64,000 bases of DNA from positions 3,844,001 through 3,908,000 of the forward strand of contig OX637794.1 of the NCBI GenBank assembly GCA_951802425.1, in the 5' to 3' direction. Every line of letters starts with the position of its first letter. Position 1 is the first letter of the stretch. Of this stretch, positions 36,336 through 48,048 are shown one piece after another. Position numbers and translations under genes: made by a program. Below the pieces are notes generated by a model, which was given only the letters and a program-made list of their open reading frames with translations, was not told where the DNA came from and searched no databases. The stretch comes from Clavaria fumosa (taxonomy: Eukaryota > Basidiomycota > Agaricomycetes > Agaricales > Clavariaceae).

Positions 36336-36765
36336 CCCGCCCCTTCCACAATCGAAGCCACTTACCCCTCCTGAAAATACACTGCGCACAAGGAATCGTG
36401 GACGGTGGCTCATTTAGAAATGTATCCGGAGCAATGAACGAATGCGATGTAAATCTAACTATGTTTGATTTTTTTCTCTTGTGTTGTTCATCTTTATGCC
36501 TTCCCTTTGTCTGCTGGCCCGACCACCCAAGTTTGTCGGCAACAGGTTTCGAACGTTCTGAACACCTTTGTTATCGCTGTGTTACCCTGATTTATTGGCT
36601 CAATTCAGTTGCCACAGCTACCCATGTCGTGCGTAGGACATCAGGACGGTGATTTCACTTCCTTGTAGCACTGGTCTTTCACAATGAGGTTGTTGTATGT
36701 GTTGGCCACAAATACTACACTGTACATTCTCGAACATGAACGTTCGGATGATTATTTACTACTCT

Positions 36766-37543
36766 TCACGCCGAATGCAATTGATCTGTCACCCTGATCT
36801 GTTCATTGAAGGCGTGAGACTAGAAAAAAATCGAATGTAAAAGAATACTCGCCTGGTCTTTGGTGATCGTCCTGATCTCCCCTGGGGTAGAGACTCTACC
36901 CATGGCGGCGCTCACTGTAGTGTTGATCGCTCTCGTCATTGAGCCTTGCGTTGCAATAAAATAACGAATTTCATCCGGGATGACTTCGATGACAGCTACA
37001 CGAGGATCATGCTGATCGCCCTTGTGCACACCGTCCTTGAGATCACCGAAATAAGCACCGATACTGGCAATACATGAGCAGAGTAGAAATGGGTGGAGAA
37101 CAAAGAGCACGCACCCATGAGACCAATGCTGGTGAATGAGACCTTTGTCTTGACTGACGCGAGCACAGCCAGAAACAGAGGCCCAACTGGTCATATGTGT
37201 ATCGTAGAAGCTGACGTTGACATGCGAGTCCTGCTCGATCTCGGGGAACTTGTGCGAGGCATTGTTGGCTATGAAGAAGAGATTGATTTGGGTGGCACTC
37301 GAGACTGTAACACCGTTCTCGCATTGGCAAGAATACAGAGAAATTTAGACTAAAGTGAGTCGCACATGGAGTAGGATACATGGCACGAGAATGCATGGAG
37401 CCGTCGACAGCACGAGAGGTGAGCATTCCGACTTTGGCATCTTTTGCGATCTTCTGGTAGCCAGCTATTTTTTCTGAGATGCTGATATCAGTGTTTTCAG
37501 CTTTAGCGGTGAAGGGGTCGAGGTGTTTCTGAGGGTCCGACAT
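36766..37543 (-). CDS. BLI-3-like protein, FMN-binding split barrel (pyridoxamine 5'-phosphate oxidase-like)
   Basis: Member of the fungal BLI-3/general stress protein 26 family, with a split-barrel fold expected to bind a flavin; the activity is unknown. Exon 1 from the ATG at 37541-37543 reads MSDPQKHLDPFTAKAENTDI, ISEKIAGYQKIAKDAKVGML and TSRAVDGSMHSRAM. Later exons contribute TNNASHKFPEIEQDSHVNVS, FYDT, TSWASVSGCARVSQDK, AYFGDLKDGVHKGDQHDPRV, VIEVIPDEIRYFIATQGSMT and GEIRTITKDQ. The last intron appears to use a GC donor (CAG|GCGAGT at about 36854) with acceptor aacag, giving a tail IRVTDQLHSA that matches the length of relatives. Unspliced it ends differently at 36820. Two TGACGTCA sites and a TATA box lie upstream. 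Confidence 0.88.
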
Positions 37544-37598
37544 TGTTGTAGTTGTGGTGTAAGAGTTGAAAGGGGAATAGGCGGAGAGAGCATTCCAA

Positions 37599-37604
37599 TT
37601 TATA
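37599..37604 (-). promoter_or_regulatory. TATA box of the BLI-3-like gene
   Basis: TATAAA on the minus strand, 56 bp upstream of the ATG at 37543 and between the ATG and the paired TGACGTCA sites, a position typical for a fungal core promoter. Confidence 0.5.
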
Positions 37605-37626
37605 TGTTCCTACCAATGATCGAAAA

Positions 37627-37648
37627 TGACGTCATATCGCTGACGTCA
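37627..37648. promoter_or_regulatory. Paired TGACGTCA (CRE/ATF) palindromes
   Basis: Two exact TGACGTCA octamers at 37627-37634 and 37641-37648, 14 bp start to start, about 85-105 bp upstream of the BLI-3-like start codon. TGACGTCA is the classical binding site of bZIP ATF/CREB factors such as fungal Atf1. Paired exact sites are unlikely by chance and suggest stress control. Binding here is inference. Confidence 0.6.
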
Positions 37649-38106
37649 TCAAGTGAGAGCCTCATCAATGTAGTACTGTATTACTGTATTGTTGTATCAT
37701 ACTGTAGTACCAGTAGTGTAATAGAGGGAGACAGATTAATCATATTGGAAGTCAATCTGCAAAGCCAAAGTCTGAACCAATGCTCTTCATTCTGCTCATT
37801 CACCATCTTGTCATGTCTGGAACCACCTCTCGAGGACACAGATGTCAATCACAGGCGCAAACACCTCAGACACTTCCAACTCGACCTCACTGCAGCTCAA
37901 GTGCTCTTGAGGATCTGGTAACAAGAGCGGATAGCCGCAGTGACACCGAATCATACATCCACACAGCGTAAGACCGCGAGCCTGTTGCGATGATGGCTTA
38001 TTTTGAAGTGTATCGCAACACATTCAATCACGTGATGCTATGTGCCTGTCGCGTGCAAGCCGTTGATCCAAAGTTATTCTCTGCATCGTACTTACTTGCT
38101 CGCTGC

Positions 38107-40045
38107 ATGAAAGCAGTCCCAATCTCCAATGGAGAATTTACCCAAATGTTTAGAAAATGTCGCCCTCCGACAGGTTGGCCTTTGAAAATCGGTGCTTGCC
38201 AAAAAGAAGTTCTGGCTCTCTTGATAACTCATATTTCGTCTAGCTGTGGCCAACTCTGGCGGCCCTGATTCAACGTGTCTGCTTTTCCTCATCAAACGGC
38301 TGCTCTCAAACTCAGGCAGCGAAGACGCGATCCCACAGAGCGTTGCATCGCTCTCCATTGACCATGGCCTGCAAGCCTCCTCCACCGTCATGGCGCAGCG
38401 CTGCGAACACACCACCCACGCCATGGGCGTCGCCGAGCACATCAGCATCACCCTTCCCTGGTCGCACGCGCCGTTTCCGCCTCTCCCAGACACAGGGGCC
38501 GGCGAGGCCTTTGAGAACCTCGCGCGGCATATGCGGTACCACGCGCTCTTCGGCGCGATGACGCGCATTGGCGCGCACGCTCTGGCGCTCGGCCATCACG
38601 CGGACGACCAGGTCGAGACCGTGCTCATGCGCGCGGCGAATGGGACGACGCTGCTTGGCGCTGGCGGGATGCGTCGCTGCCGCCGCTGGGGCATGGGTTT
38701 CGGCACGAGCCGTGACGAGCTGGGCTATGTCGGCCACGAGGGCATGCATCGCTGGATCGTGCGCCCGTTGATCGATGTCAGTAAAGTGAGTGGCGTGAAT
38801 TCTTTTCAATGAGGTATTCTCCTCAACCGTTTGGCCAGGATAGGCTATTAGCGACGTGCGATGCGAACCGTCTAGAATATGTGACAGATCCTACGAATTT
38901 CCAACCTGAAATTACGCTTCGAAACGCGGTTCGCCATATGATCACTCATAGAGGTAACCGTGGCTTATCCCTGCAAGTACGCATTCAGGTCACCATACAT
39001 CAGATGATGACTTAATGTATTTATAGTCTGAGAACGCAACAGCGGCCTCTCCTTTGGCCATCTCTATATCCCAAGGGCTAGAACGAGTTGTGAAACACAG
39101 CAAGGCATTCGGCATGGACATCACCGGAGGGCCGGAGTCCCTGCGCCACTCCGTAGCACGACTCGGAGCGCGCCTCGACGACATCGAGCTCGAAGGTCCG
39201 TCGTCTCTCAAAAACGACCCTCAGCCAGTCTAAGCCCCGTCGTCTCCACCACAGTCGAGTGCGCTCTCAAAGACGTGACGCTCCCCTCGCCCTCTGGGAC
39301 CTACCTCCTCTCGACGCGCCACCTCCCCGCCATCACGGACAACGCCGTCCGCCACGCGCTCGTCCTCAAGGTCATCCGATACGTGTCCTTCCATCCATGG
39401 GGGTCCATCTACGCCGACGCGCGCCGGCGCATGCGCACCATCGCCAACGTCATCTCGGCGCTCTGGCCCGAACACGACCCCGCCGTGGACTGCACCACGG
39501 GCAGCACCCCTCCCCGCCGCGCTCCCACCAAGTTTAACTCCGGCGGCGGCGTCCTGTGGTGGCCCGTCGGTGTGCGGCAGCCCTCAAGCACCGTCGTCCT
39601 CCCCGGCCCGCAGACCGGTGGTGGCGTGCATGACGGCTGGCTGGCGTCGCGCATGTCCCCGTACCCTCAGTCCAGGACCCGGCCTCGGACGGGCGGGCTC
39701 CCCGAAGCGGAGCCCGGAGCCCCACTCACGGTGGACGTAACGCGCGCGGTCGCGGTCGCGGCGGCGGCGGATGCGCCCTCGGCGCCTTGCACTGTGTTGT
39801 ACGACTGCCGGTTCCTCGTCGAGTTTTGCGTGTCCGAGATGCCGGGCGCGGTGGCGGCGCGGCTGCATGCGGGCGACGCGCGGGTGGTGGTCGGTCCCCA
39901 CACGCGGTGGTATTGGCCCAGTGTATCCTTGATAACGCAGCGCAGGGACGGCACCGTGGACGAGCCGGTCGTGTTAGCTAGCCTGTGCCTGGAGGCGGAG
40001 CGTCGTTGGATTACATTTAAATGGGTACGGACGTTATTATATTGA
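38107..40045 (+). CDS. tRNA(Ile)-lysidine synthase-like PP-loop ATPase (TilS family)
   Basis: TilS uses ATP to convert C34 of tRNA-Ile(CAU) to lysidine; in a fungus a mitochondrial role is likely but not shown. The proposed start, ATG at 38107, reads MKAVPISNGEFTQMFRKCRP. KIG splices across a 51-nt intron to AVANSGGPDSTCLLFL, the SGGxDS PP-loop. LSIDHGLQ, GHHADDQVETVLMR (the second catalytic block), RPLIDVSK, LEYVTDPTNFQPEITLRN and AVRHM follow. The C-terminal half is divergent and Pro/Gly-rich, and could read to 40045 or splice at FKW|gtacgg to a short end near 40090. An earlier in-frame ATG at 37990 exists but adds no conserved sequence. Confidence 0.85.
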
Positions 40046-40249
40046 TTGGCATACGACGCTGGCGATGGGGGTCTGCCAAGGCCCGCATATGACAAGTATG
40101 TGCTAAAGTTGCTGCCACACCAAAACCAGAGCAGCAGCATGGTCGGAGCATCATAGGTTGCAATTTACTTTTATTATCTAGTCAGCAAATTTGAAGCTGT
40201 GACTTTCCATCTAAAATACGGTCATTTGTGCAATCAACACATGTGTAGG

Positions 40250-42035
40250 TTAGACCAAACGTACCGTAATGACACCTCCCCTATAACTCCCCCGCTTCTT
40301 CTTGCTTTTCTCCTTTCTAAATCCAGCGCCACGCGTGACGATCAGATCCTGATGCGCCTGCCTGCCGTAGTCATTCACTGGTGCAGCCTGTGGAGGGTCG
40401 TCAGTGAGGTGGCTTGACAAACGTCAAAGGCGTACAGTACATACTTTTGAATCGTAATCATTGTTCCCAATGACATGAGCCTTGAACTTCTCTGGATCGA
40501 CTCGCTTGAACCGTTCGTTAATTTTCGGCTTGACATTCTCTCCGCCATTGACCTTGGATTTGAACCCAATCCCACCTCGCGCTGGGGGTGAGGCGGTCCT
40601 CGCACCGTCGCTCAAGGTGTCCACGGCAGCAGCGGCGACAACGGCGGCGCCGCTCTGCGACATTCGGCGCTTCTTCGCCGCCCTGACCATGTCGGCATTC
40701 GAAGTGGTCGACGTTGTTGTGGTGCCCGCAGTAGCAATAGTTGTCTTTCTGGATGCCGGAGTCTCGGTTTTTGTCGAAGGCGCAACTACCTTCGGCTGGC
40801 GTGCCATTTCCTTCCCGTTTCCGCCGCTTGAGGTCGAGCTAGATTCGAAACTCTCGGAATCGCTGCTGTTCTCCATAACACTCGCCTGCTTCGCCCCGAC
40901 CGCACGTTCCTTTGCGCCCTGCACGCCGTTCCGTACTGCAGCCTTGTCCCGCTTGCCACCACTTTTTGCCTGGGTCGTTTGTGGTTGATTTTTCGCCTCA
41001 TCTGAGTCGCTGTCGCTATCGCTTGATCTTGTCGTACTGCTACTTTCTGTTATCATCGACTTCACTGCTTTCGCTTGCTTCTTGTTTTGAGAGAGTTGCT
41101 TCTCTTCTTCCTCCTCCTCACTCTCATCATCATCAGAGGACGAGGAGGACGAGGAGGAGCTAGTTGAAGCTGCTTTTCCTGTTCTTCTTGATACAGGCTG
41201 CTTTTCTGCTACTGCTTGGGCCCGTATTTTGGCCACGGTCTGGACCCGCCTTCCGCTCACCCGGCTTGGCGCACTAGAACCTAGACACGCAAAGGAGGAA
41301 CAAGGTAAGTACTCGCAAATTCTGGTAGATAGAGCTGAGTTACGACCTGAAGCACTGTTTTCCCCGCGTAAAACAGGCCCTGAGAAGCAATCAAGGTATC
41401 AATGGAATGGTCAGGCAACGAAATAATCAAGTGGACGCACGGCTGGGACCAGCACTTTCATTTGAGGTATCAGAAGAACTCGGGCTTGAGATCCGGGCAT
41501 TTGGTGTGATCTTGGAAGTGTTGTTCGCTGAGTTCTTTCCGGAAGGCGCGGACGCAAGAGGCCGAGGAACGGAGTTCGAGTCCGAGTCAGAGTCTGAATC
41601 TGAGCTCGAGCTTTCAGAGGATGCTACGCGTTGTAAGCATATCAGTAGATAGAGGGATTAGACGCGTGGTTGCACAAATGACTTGGACATACATGATTTC
41701 GATGACCCTGATTTCGTAGAAGTTCTTCTGCCAAGGCAAAAATAGCTCATTAATAACACTAAAACGTCGACGGAGAGAGTAGAACTCACGCGGACTGCTG
41801 CTTGGATGAGATTCTCCAGAGCCTGACAATCTCGTCTAGCTGCACTTCGTTCCCACCGCCCTCTTTCGGGATGATAGCGTCTTTGACATTGACGACTTTC
41901 CTCAATGCTTCCGCTACATTACTGTGGCTCCGTTTCTTGAGGAATGAGTATATTAGAGTATATGTAGCTGCGAGGCAATAAGCGAAACGTCGTCGATGAT
42001 AGTAAACGCGTCATACCTGCTAGATCTCCATCCAT
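40250..42035 (-). CDS. SRP40: SRP40/Nopp140-like nucleolar protein (LisH N-terminus, SRP40 C-terminal domain)
   Basis: Nucleolar, Ser/acidic-repeat chaperone of the Nopp140 type, involved in snoRNP and ribosome assembly. A 19-nt first exon (42035-42017, MDGDLA) splices to TYTLIYSFLKKRSHSNVAEA and LRKVVNVKDAI, an N-terminal LisH-like segment. Several short exons with acidic Ser runs follow (SSSESSSSDSDSDSDSNS). The large exon (about 41260-40450) has [19 protein letters not shown] and Ala/Lys/Thr-rich linkers, then NERFKRVDPEKFKAHVIGNN. It splices to DYGRQAHQDLIVTRGAGFRK, the SRP40_C domain. The exact 3' end is tentative (TAA at 40250). The frame opening at 41260 (read MSGRRV) is internal. It is divergent from RIB4 with starts about 105 bp apart. 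Confidence 0.85.
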
Positions 42036-42735
<700 letters not shown>

Positions 42736-42784
42736 CAACAGTGTGGGATGAATGTATTCTGGCTCTCTGTACACCAAATGTAAC

Positions 42785-43050
42785 TTAGCCCAAAGAGAAG
42801 GTCTGTAGTGACCTTTCCCAGCTACCAGGTTGGACACGGTTAGGGATATTGCTGGGTTTTTCCAGTTCCAGCATGGATATATGGAAGACCGGGTGAATGG
42901 CTTGGAAATTTGTCAGAAGCTGGAGTACGAACAAACTTCGTCCAACTTGAGACAAAACTTTGAAGGGTCCTAGCATTTTCTGGCCAAGTTTCTTCGATGG
43001 TCAGGTGGTGTGGAGAGATTTGGCTCAGACAAAGACTCATTGTCTGGTCA
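42785..43050 (-). pseudogene. Decayed Ty3/gypsy integrase C-terminal fragment
   Basis: The minus strand encodes KMLGPFKVLSQVGRSLFVLQ, NFQAIHPVFHISMLELEKPS and NIPNRVQP, the segment between integrase and chromodomain of chromoviruses. The same HPVFHISMLEL block occurs in the intact-length element at about 55.3 kb. Neighbouring pieces are shifted to other frames, so this is a fossil. No LTR or start is attached. It lies 50 bp downstream of RIB4. Confidence 0.8.
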
Positions 43051-43154
43051 GATTTCCAGAGCAGGCATTCATTGTTGGACAGTATGGGAGTCGCCCATAT
43101 CAGGCAACATTAGGTAATCTATATATCAACGGACACTTGCGCCATATAATCCTC

Positions 43155-43320
43155 AGTTCTCTTCTTCGAGACTGAGGTATGAACTCTCGCTACACTCGTT
43201 ACACTAGCTCTAACTAACTGCCTGTCATTAGACTAAGCTCACTGTCATTACAGGCAAATATACCTAGTTCTCTTCTTCGAGACTGAGACTAAGCTCACTG
43301 TCATTACAGTTTCCCACTGC
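43155..43320 (+). repeat. Short direct-repeat cluster
   Basis: The motif TTCTCTTCTTCGAGACTGAG occurs at about 43155-43175 and again at about 43268-43288. ACTAAGCTCACTGTCATTAC also occurs twice, near 43231 and 43287. The copies abut the left inverted repeat of the transposon nest. Confidence 0.6.
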
Positions 43321-43359
43321 TGGATCAGACAGCATCAGGAAAAGTGCAAAGTGACTTAG

Positions 43360-43767
43360 GCAGTCTTAGACCTGTCTTAAATTGGATTTAAGAAAAATTA
43401 AGACAAGTTGGACTAAGATGAGACTGTCTTAGTCTAAGACAATCCAATTTTCCAGATTTGTCTTAGATACATCTTAATAATCTTGGCAGGCCTTAATGAT
43501 TCTTAGCATCTGGCAGACCAAGAGGTATCAAGTATAATTAAGAACCAAAAGTTAGCCTTACAGCTACTGAATCTGACTGAAACCTGTCTTAAACACCTCA
43601 GGAAACATAAAACTTTCTTGACCAGAACTTGGCCAAACTTCAATGATCTTAATCCTCAAATTAGACTCAACTTATTAGTAATCAAGTAGTTGATTAAAAA
43701 ATATTATTAATCAAGTACAGTCAAGTACAGTCAAGTACATGTAAGAACATATAAGGCCTATGTAAGG
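43360..43767. repeat. AT-rich host-element sequence, left part
   Basis: Dense in GTCTTA/TAAGAC hexamers in both orientations. Three short tandem copies of CAGTCAAGTA lie near 43717-43740. No coding character. Confidence 0.5.
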
Positions 43768-44760
43768 AGCAACAGCAGCTGCTGCCGCTGCTGCTGCTAT
43801 TGCTCCGCCGCCGCCACCGCCACCGCCGTTGCTGCTGCCGCCGTTGCTGCCGCCGCCGCTGCTGTTGCTGCCGCCGTCGCTGCTGCCGTCGCTGCTGCTG
43901 TTGCTCTGTCGCAGCCGTTGCTGCTGCCGCCGTCGATATTGCTGTCGCCGCCACCGCCGTCGATGTTGCTGTCGCCGCCGCCGCCGTCAATGTTGCTGCC
44001 GCCGCCGCCGTTGCTTTGCTGTCGCCGCCGCCGCCGCCCCTTTGCTTTGCTGCCGCCGTCGCCGCCGCCGCCGCCGCCCCGTTGCTTTGCTGCCGCCGTC
44101 GCCGCCGCCGCCGCCCCGTTGCTTTGCTTTGCTGCCGCCGCCGTCAATGTTGCTTTGCTGTCGCCGCCGCCGCCGCCATGGTTGTTGCTGCCGTAGCCGC
44201 TGCTGTTGTTGCTGCCGCCGCCGCTGTTGCTTTGCTGCTGCTGCCACTGCTGCCGCCGTCGTCGTCGATGCCGGAGGAGAAAGATAGGGAAAGGAAGGAG
44301 AGAGAAGAGAGGGAGGAGAGGGAAAGAGAGGAGAGGGAGAAGCCGCCCTCACCATCGCTCCGTAAATAATAAAAAATGAAAAGAATATGAACAAAAGGGG
44401 AGAGGACGCACCTGATGGACCCTCCCTGAGGGTGCCGCCGCCGTCGTTGTTGTGAGGAGAGAGAGGGGGAGAGGGCCGCCGCCGCCGCAGTCATCGCTGG
44501 AGGAGAGAGAGGGTGAGGGTGAAGGTGCCGCCGTCGTCGTCGCTGGAGGTGAGGGCGAGGGTGCCGTCGCCGTTGTCGTCGTTGCTGGAGGTGAGGGTGA
44601 GGGTGCCGTTGTCGATGGGATAGAGGGAGGAGAGAGAGGGAGAGGAGAGGAGAGGAGAGGAGAGGGAGGGGGTGTCGCCGCCGTTGTTGTCATTGCTGGG
44701 GATGAGAGAGAGGGAAGGGAAAGCGAGAAGGTGCCGCCGCCGTCGTCGTCAGAGAGGCAT
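43768..44760. repeat. Compound trinucleotide and GA-rich block
   Basis: From about 43768 to 44275 the plus strand is an imperfect mixture of GCT, GCC, GTC and GTT triplets. It is open in several frames and would encode only Ala, Pro, Leu, Arg or Cys runs. From about 44276 to 44760 it changes to GAG/GGA-rich sequence with CCGCCGCCG islands. Frames here are by-products of the repeat, not genes. A shorter CAG/CAA-rich patch near 48268-48360 may be a related part of the host element. Confidence 0.85.
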
Positions 44761-45017
44761 GGGTGATGGTGGGAGAACGACAAGTTCAACATAGCATGTG
44801 ACGACTTTCTGAAGGTCGGAGTTTAAAATAAACACAACGCGGATTTGTTCCTGCACCCTCAGTAAATGTGTATAAATCATGAAAATATTAATATAAGCCA
44901 TCCTAATAAGCATTTATATCCTATCAAAATTTGAAGGTAATCCATTCATTGGTTGTTGAGAACCCACAGTGTTGTCATGCTGAGTTTGAAATTGCAGGAA
45001 CTTCGCACTTCACACTA

Positions 45018-48000
45018 CAGTTGGGGACAAACAAACACGGTAAACTTTACGACCTAATTTTTCTGATGGCCACAAAGTTGCAGCACACATGAAACATAGT
45101 CACAAAGGGCTTTAGGAATATTTTGATTAAATCTGTACGAGCCGATTTTGTTCAAAAGCAATTTTCAAACTTTTGGCCTCAAAAATTGGCCAACCCACAA
45201 AAAAAAAGCGTAAAAATAAAGGAAAATGTGGAAAATATGCAGAATTTGATTCTGAGCTCGATCGTGGCCCCTAAGCTTTTTGGCCACTCAAAACTATTGT
45301 GAAAAAAAAAGAAAAAAACAACCATACCCCCATGGCCCGCAGTCGACCACGAAAGCGCATCCGAAATACTACCGGGCTTCAGAAAGGGCGCCAACACCTT
45401 TTGGTTCCAGCATCAAACTCAGAGAACAGCACCCCCATATCTCGGTCACCCAGCCCAGACAAGAGTGATGTAGAACCGGTTATGGATCAGGATGGCCTGA
45501 GGTTGAACCCTGAGACAACTGGGGCATCAGATTCAGAAGGCGGCAAAGAACTGGCCCCATGGGAGGACCTGGACAACGAGGAGGCATTTGAAACCATCCT
45601 CGATATCCATACCAGGTGTGGTGATGACAAAGAATGGGTCCCTGATTCAGAATATCAAAAGCGCAAGAAAAGAGTAACAGAAAAGCGACATGCGTGATTT
45701 TGCCCATGATCCGTCTGTCTTAGATATCTGAACATGACCTATAGCACACCCCACACAATATAAACGAGGCCCAGATGTCGGGAGCAAGTCAGCATGAACA
45801 CAAAGGCGGTATCGGAAGCTATTGGCAAATCAGTCTCGACTCGATGATATGGGGTTTGTGCACACCCAAAAAAGACCTGCCATGTCAGAAGCAGAACCAG
45901 CAGGGACCCAGCCACCATTGGATGCACCTGATCCAAGCTCTGACGAGGGCAGAGATGAGCCTGTTGGCTCTGCTCATGGTGACAATGGAGAAGTAGATGA
46001 CCCTGGAAATGCGAATGAGGATGGTGACCCTGGAAATGCAAGTGAGGATGACAGCGAACTCGATGATCAAGAGGCTTGGGAAGATGAACTCAGGGAGAGT
46101 ATCTGTGGTTCAAGTGAAATTCGGAGCTGGGCTGACCTGCGAGAGCGCATCAATCAAGAACTGAAAACAAAGCACAAGACTCTATTGCTCGCACAGACCA
46201 ACCAGCTTATGCTTCTCCGCAGCTTTGCAAATCTTCGACTCAAGGGCTTTAAATGTATTCCGGCCAGCCTAGAGATTGCTCAACAATGGCATGAAGGCGA
46301 GGGCACATATTTTGCCCGCCGCCTCCGCACACTGGCACGACATTATCAGTTATTTGAACGATTGCCAGCTGAGAATCGTGGAGGGAGAAGAAGTTCACGA
46401 TCTCTGCTATTTGATGAGACGGTACGACTCACTGCTCGCAATTGGCTCACAACACGGCCATCTGGTCAAATCACCCCCCGCTTGTTTTGCCAAGCCCTGA
46501 ATAGCTCCATCCTCCCTGACCTCGGTATCATGTTAAAAACACCTTTATGCGTTCGAACGGCTCGAAGGTGGCTTGTAAAACTGGGATGGCACCACACCAT
46601 ATTGCGAAAGGGTGTGTATATGGATGGCCACGAGCGGCTGGATGTTATCAAGTACTGTTCCGAGGTTTTCCTTCCTGCAATGGCATGTTTCGAGGCCCGT
46701 ATGGTGCACTATGAAGGCCCTGAACTGAAACGGGTTGAGCCGGTGTTGGGAGATGGAGAGAAGCAGGTAATTGCATTGTTTCATGATGAGAGCTCTTTCC
46801 ATGCAAATGAATACAAGCGGTCAGCCTGGTGAGATTTGCAGATTTACTTAATGATATCTGTTGCTAATCTGTTGATCTCAGGCTCCGAAAGGATGAGACT
46901 GTTTTACAGAAGAAGGGTCGAGGTCGTCTGATCCATGTTTCTGACTTCATAAATGAGGAAACTGGACGCTTGACTGTCTGTGACGAAAATGGTGCCATCA
47001 CACATGATGCTCATCAAGTCATTTATCCTGGGTCAAACGGTGATCCATGGTGGGATACAGAACAGCTCTTGGTCCAAGTCAAGCGAGCAATCGAAATATT
47101 TGACTCAGCTCATCCTAACTGCGTTGCCTTGTTCATCTTTGACCAGTCCTCGGCTCATGCATCCCTTCCACCCGATGCCCTCAAAGCTTTCGAGATGAAT
47201 AAGAGCAACGGGGGAAAGCAACGCAAACAGCGTGACACCACCATTCCAATGTCAAACCCGACAGTCAGCTTGTGTGGCAAACAACAGAAGATGACAACTG
47301 CGGACGGCCAAGCCAAAGGGCTACAACAAGTGCTCCTCGAGCGGGGCTTTGATGTACAAGGAATGCGCGCGAAATGCTCACCTGTCTGTCCCTTTGAGAA
47401 TGAGCAGTGCTGCATGGCCCGTCTGATCAGCAAGCAGGATGACTTTCGAGACCAACCGTCTATGCTGGAGACATTGATCAAAAAATCTGGCCACGAGTGC
47501 ATTTTTCTGCCCAAATTTCACTGCGAACTCAACCCAATTGAGATGGTGAGCAACTTTGTGCTCTCTTTGTGCATGTCCTCAAGTATAGCTTGCCTATAGT
47601 ATTGGGGATGGTCCAAGTATCGGTACCGGGAGGTGCCCAAGAGGACTTTTGCAGAAGCCAAAGAAGCGGCATTTGCTGCTCTCAATGCATGCCCAATCGA
47701 GGTGATCAGACGGTTCATAAATTGTTTTATGAGTGCATACAGGCGTGGTCTCACGGGAAAAGCTGCCACTTGGGCTGTTTGTAAACAGAAACAACACCGG
47801 CAGGTATCTGAGCGAGCTATGATGGCCATAGAGTCAATTCTGAACTAATCTTGAAGACCTTTGCCGCGAAAAAGTTGCGAATTTTTGGTCAAAAATTTTG
47901 GCCAACCTAAAAAAGCGCGGGAAAAATCAGAAAAAATCTGTTTTCGACGTTTCCCACCTCGCCCGTTTCATTTCTGGCATTTGTTTAGGCTCAAATGGAC

Positions 48001-48046
48001 TAAATCCCGCAGAAAAAAATTTACCATGTTTGTTTGTCCCCAACTG
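45018..48046 (+). mobile_element. Complete DDE DNA transposon with TA target duplication
   Basis: The terminal inverted repeats start CAGTTGGGGACAAACAAACA and continue GGTAAA. The left copy at 45018 and the reverse complement of the right copy ending at 48046 differ by one base (C/T) over about 27. Both ends are flanked by TA (45016-45017 and 48047-48048), the target site of the Tc1/mariner-IS630 superfamily. Its length is 3,029 bp. Subterminal copies of AAAATTGGCCAACC near 45183 and a variant near 47893 lie in the same orientation. It contains one spliced transposase gene. Confidence 0.92.
45332..47848 (+). CDS. DDE transposase (Tc1/mariner-IS630-like), apparently intact
   Basis: Four exons are supported: 45332-45693, about 45806-46829, about 46883-47545 and about 47598-47848. 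The first join, HA|RYRKLL, uses acceptor acaaag and is the only one in frame. The N-terminal half is acidic and Ser-rich, followed by a helical DNA-binding region (ARNWLTTRPSGQITPRLFCQ, RTARRWLVKLGWHHTILRKG). The catalytic domain shows HDESSFHANE (first Asp), FIFDQSSAH (second Asp) and FHCELNPIEM followed by YWGWSKYRYR, the Tc1/mariner-like D...D...E pattern with NPIE. No stop or frameshift is needed from 45332 to the TAA at 47846-47848, so it may still be active. Confidence 0.85.
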
Positions 48047-48048
48047 TA

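Noticed and set aside
40424..41260. Frame starting at 41260 as a complete SRP40-like gene
   Set aside because: The codon there is GTG (Val) inside an exon. The LisH-like N-terminus and acidic repeats lie in upstream exons back to 42035.
43721..44500. Several long frames in the trinucleotide block
   Set aside because: They encode only runs of Ala, Arg, Cys, Leu or Pro on both strands, an automatic result of GCC/GCT/GTC repeats without stops.
45822..45824. Transposase start at 45822
   Set aside because: The codon is TTG, and exon 1 from the ATG at 45332 joins this frame through the 45694-45805 intron.
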